This document shows, in pieces, positions 62,063 through 64,000 of a stretch of DNA of 64,000 nucleotides (its first letter is position 1; each line of letters opens with the position of its first letter). Made by a program: the position numbers and the translations under genes. The notes beneath the pieces were generated by a model. It did not search any database, was not told the DNA's origin, and saw nothing but the letters and a program-made list of their open reading frames with translations. The stretch is from Pseudoxanthomonas sp. GM95. GTDB lineage: Bacteria; Pseudomonadota; Gammaproteobacteria; Xanthomonadales; Xanthomonadaceae. Where the stretch lies: positions 124,001 through 188,000 of the forward strand of contig NZ_FOAX01000004.1 in assembly GCF_900109775.1 (NCBI RefSeq), in the 5' to 3' direction.

Positions 62063-62686
62063 TTACAGCTGGCGCCAACCGAGCCCGTCGCCGCGCCGCC
62101 AGTACACCGCTACCGCACGTCCATACAGCGCCCGCGCCGGCACCAGCCCGAAATAACGGCCATCGGCACTGTTGCCGCGATGATCGCCCAGCATCAGCAC
62201 CTGCCCAGCCGGCACGACCAGCGCGTCGATATCCGGGCCGCCGCCTTCATCCAGATCCAGCCGCACCTGGCGCGCGTCGAAGCGCTCCAGCGCGGCATCG
62301 TCGTCGGCCAGCGCGCGCCCGTTGATCCACAGATGGCCGTCGTGCAGCTGCACGCGGTCGCCGCCGACCGCGGCGACGCGCTTGATCAGGCGCGTGCCAT
62401 CCAACGGCGAATCGAACACCGCCACATCGCCGCGCTGCGGCGTGCCGGTCGGCCATAGGACCGTATCGGTGACCGGCAGACGCAGGCCGTAGGCGCGCAT
62501 GTCGACCACGACCCGGTCGCCGATCTCCAACGTGTGCTGCATCGAGCCGGACGGCACCACGTAATGGTTGGCGAACGAGCTGCGCGCCACGAACAGCAGG
62601 CACACCATCAGCGCCAGGCGCGGCAGTTCGCTACGCCAGCCGGCTGACCGGGCGGATTTCGAGGCGGACGTGGACGAGACGGACAT
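62063..62686 (-). CDS. Signal peptidase I (S26 family), short form
   Basis: A 207-residue membrane peptidase with one N-terminal helix (about 22-37), the catalytic Ser48 in VPSGSMQHTLEIGD and the general-base Lys102 in RLIKRVAAVGGDRV; GDHRGNSADGRYFGLVP is box E. E. coli LepB (324 residues) has two helices and a larger periplasmic domain, so this is a shorter member, possibly a second one in the genome. It cuts signal peptides of exported proteins. The 282-bp region to the next gene shows no further gene. Confidence 0.88.
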   Translation of the reverse strand: MSVSSTSASKSARSAGWRSELPRLALMVCLLFVARSSFANHYVVPSGSMQHTLEIGDRVVVDMRAYGLRLPVTDTVLWPTGTPQRGDVAVFDSPLDGTRLIKRVAAVGGDRVQLHDGHLWINGRALADDDAALERFDARQVRLDLDEGGGPDIDALVVPAGQVLMLGDHRGNSADGRYFGLVPARALYGRAVAVYWRRGDGLGWRQL

Positions 62687-62968
62687 GGCGCGTTCCCGAG
62701 GTGGTGAGTGGCCAGCATCACGCCAACGGACAGGCGCGCCCCAGTGCTGGCGGTCACTGTGACCGACGGCAGGGAGCGAGCGGCTGGCCTGATCGCGTTG
62801 CAGGCGGCCGGAAAGCGAAGGACGTAAACGCGTCAACGTCGCCAGCCTGAACAGGAAACCTGTCTGACCTGTCAGCAAACAGGCCCGCGTTGTAAAACAA
62901 GTGTGACGCCGATGCCCGTTCTGGGCCCGACGCCATCTCCCGCCGTGCCCGCAAAGGATCTGTTCGCC

Positions 62969-64000
62969 ATGTTCGTCGATGCCAAAGCCCTGCCCCCCGA
63001 TTCCGTGATCCGCGCCGACATCTGCATCGTCGGCGCCGGACCGGCCGGCATCGCCCTGGCGACCGAACTGCGCCACTGCGGGCTGCGCGTGATCCTGCTG
63101 GAAAGCGGCGGCTTGAACGAAGACCTCGCCGACCGTGGCCAGCCGGCCAGCACCTCGGTGTTCGAAGGCCATCGCGGGCTGTGGACCACGCGGCGCTTCG
63201 GCGGCAACGCCAATCGCTGGCTGGTCGACGCCGGCCTGGGCGCCAATCACCTGCGCCTGGTGCCGCTGAGCGCGGCCGATTTCGAGGCGCGCGTGTGGAT
63301 GCCCAACAGCGGCTGGCCGCTGACCCTGGACGAGCTCAACCCGTTCTATGCGCGCGCCCAGACCTGGTTCGAGCTGCCGCAGTGGGATTACGGCCCCGCT
63401 TACTGGGAAGGCCAGGACGCGCCACGCCTGCCACTGCAGGGCAGCGGGCTGCGCACCAGCATGTTCCAGTTCGCCGACAAGGACGTGGTGCTGACCAAGA
63501 ACCGTGAACTGATCGGCGCGTCCGGCGACGTGAACTGTTACTACAACGCCACCGCCACGCGCCTGCAGATGGACGAGGCCGGCGTGCGCGTCACCGCTGT
63601 GCACGTGGCGCCGCAGCCGGGGCACGCGGCGGTGTTCGAAGCCGACACCATCGTGCTGGCGCAGGGCGGACTGGCCACGCCGCAGCTGCTGCTGGCGTCC
63701 AACGATTGCCATGCCAACGGCATCGGCAATACGCACGACCTGGTCGGGCGATACTTCATGGACCACCCGCTGATCTTCGGCGGCACGCTGACGCCGGCCT
63801 CGCGCAAGCAGATCGACTGCATGGCCCTGTACGACCTGCGTCGCCTGGACGGCACGTCGGGCATGGGCCACCTGCAGCTCACCGATGCCACGCTGCGCGG
63901 CGAACCCTGCGTCAACCTGAGCACGATCCTGTTCCCCCGTCGCAGCATGTCGCGGCGGCGCGAGATCGGCTTCCGCGCCTCGCAGCGCGTGCGCGATGCC
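62969..64000 (+). CDS. GMC-type FAD oxidoreductase (3' end outside window)
   Basis: 344 codons to the window edge. The N-terminus has the dinucleotide motif ADICIVGAGPAGIALATELRHCG, then LLESGG and FGGNANRW, as in GMC-family (glucose-methanol-choline) oxidoreductases; NPFYARAQTWFELP and GGLATPQLLLAS are also typical. Catalytic His residues of the family lie near the missing C-terminus. The AAAGGA ribosome site before the ATG at 62969 sets the start. Substrate unknown; in related proteins sugars or alcohols are oxidised. Confidence 0.82.
   Translation, partial: MFVDAKALPPDSVIRADICIVGAGPAGIALATELRHCGLRVILLESGGLNEDLADRGQPASTSVFEGHRGLWTTRRFGGNANRWLVDAGLGANHLRLVPLSAADFEARVWMPNSGWPLTLDELNPFYARAQTWFELPQWDYGPAYWEGQDAPRLPLQGSGLRTSMFQFADKDVVLTKNRELIGASGDVNCYYNATATRLQMDEAGVRVTAVHVAPQPGHAAVFEADTIVLAQGGLATPQLLLASNDCHANGIGNTHDLVGRYFMDHPLIFGGTLTPASRKQIDCMALYDLRRLDGTSGMGHLQLTDATLRGEPCVNLSTILFPRRSMSRRREIGFRASQRVRDA

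Overview
This is a GC-rich chromosomal window with dense, short-spaced operons, frequent 1-4 base start/stop overlaps and REP-like palindromes. Gene content points to a Xanthomonadaceae member (Xanthomonas, Pseudoxanthomonas, Stenotrophomonas or Luteimonas type). The clearest signs are a xanthomonadin (aryl polyene) pigment cluster with a XanB2-type chorismatase, an N-acetylglucosamine (nag) locus with both LacI- and GntR-type regulators, and a C-rich hairpin RNA next to polA. I see no tRNA, rRNA, insertion sequence, prophage or CRISPR array.

Layout. (1) 1-10.8 kb: GlcNAc/chitin-sugar utilisation: nagQ-nagP-nagR-nagB-II on the minus strand (the last cut by the window edge), facing glucokinase, a TonB-dependent receptor and a secreted GH20 hexosaminidase, with a good NagR-type box before glk. 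(2) 10.9-17 kb: VanZ-like and MidA-like proteins, then an Anbu-proteasome locus (Anbu, alpha-E, circularly permuted ATP-grasp) and a pteridine reductase. (3) 17-25 kb: minus-strand operon ftsE-ftsX-tandem receiver-folB-folK-like, then rhlB, and divergent trxA and rho. (4) 25-32 kb: TonB-like periplasmic protein, KefC-type antiporter, CsaA, a 1121-residue membrane-anchored ankyrin protein, YcgL.

(5) 32-53.5 kb: xanthomonadin cluster. A plus block encodes ketosynthase, chain-length-factor-like partner, glycosyltransferase and a halogenase-like flavoprotein. A minus block encodes a small membrane protein, FabG-like reductase, two hotdog dehydratases, MMPL exporter, LolA-like carrier, two acyltransferases, an inner-membrane protein and an ACP. 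A plus pair follows (second halogenase-like flavoprotein, xanB2), then a minus unit with two tandem XanA2-like ligases and a hypothetical gene. XanB2 would make hydroxybenzoate, the ligases load it onto ACP, the KS/KR/DH enzymes extend it, the flavoproteins may halogenate it, and the acyltransferases/LolA/MMPL place it in the outer membrane. A separate sugar-acid module (LacI regulator, palindromic operator, a deleted transporter remnant and talarate/galactarate dehydratase) lies inside this cluster.

(6) 53.7-64 kb: S9 peptidase, membrane protein, hemF, then 730 bp without a protein gene holding a candidate sX13-like sRNA and an array of small hairpins running into the polA stop codon. polA, a DUF2782-type lipoprotein, a small hypothetical gene, signal peptidase I and a GMC oxidoreductase (cut by the right edge) complete the window.
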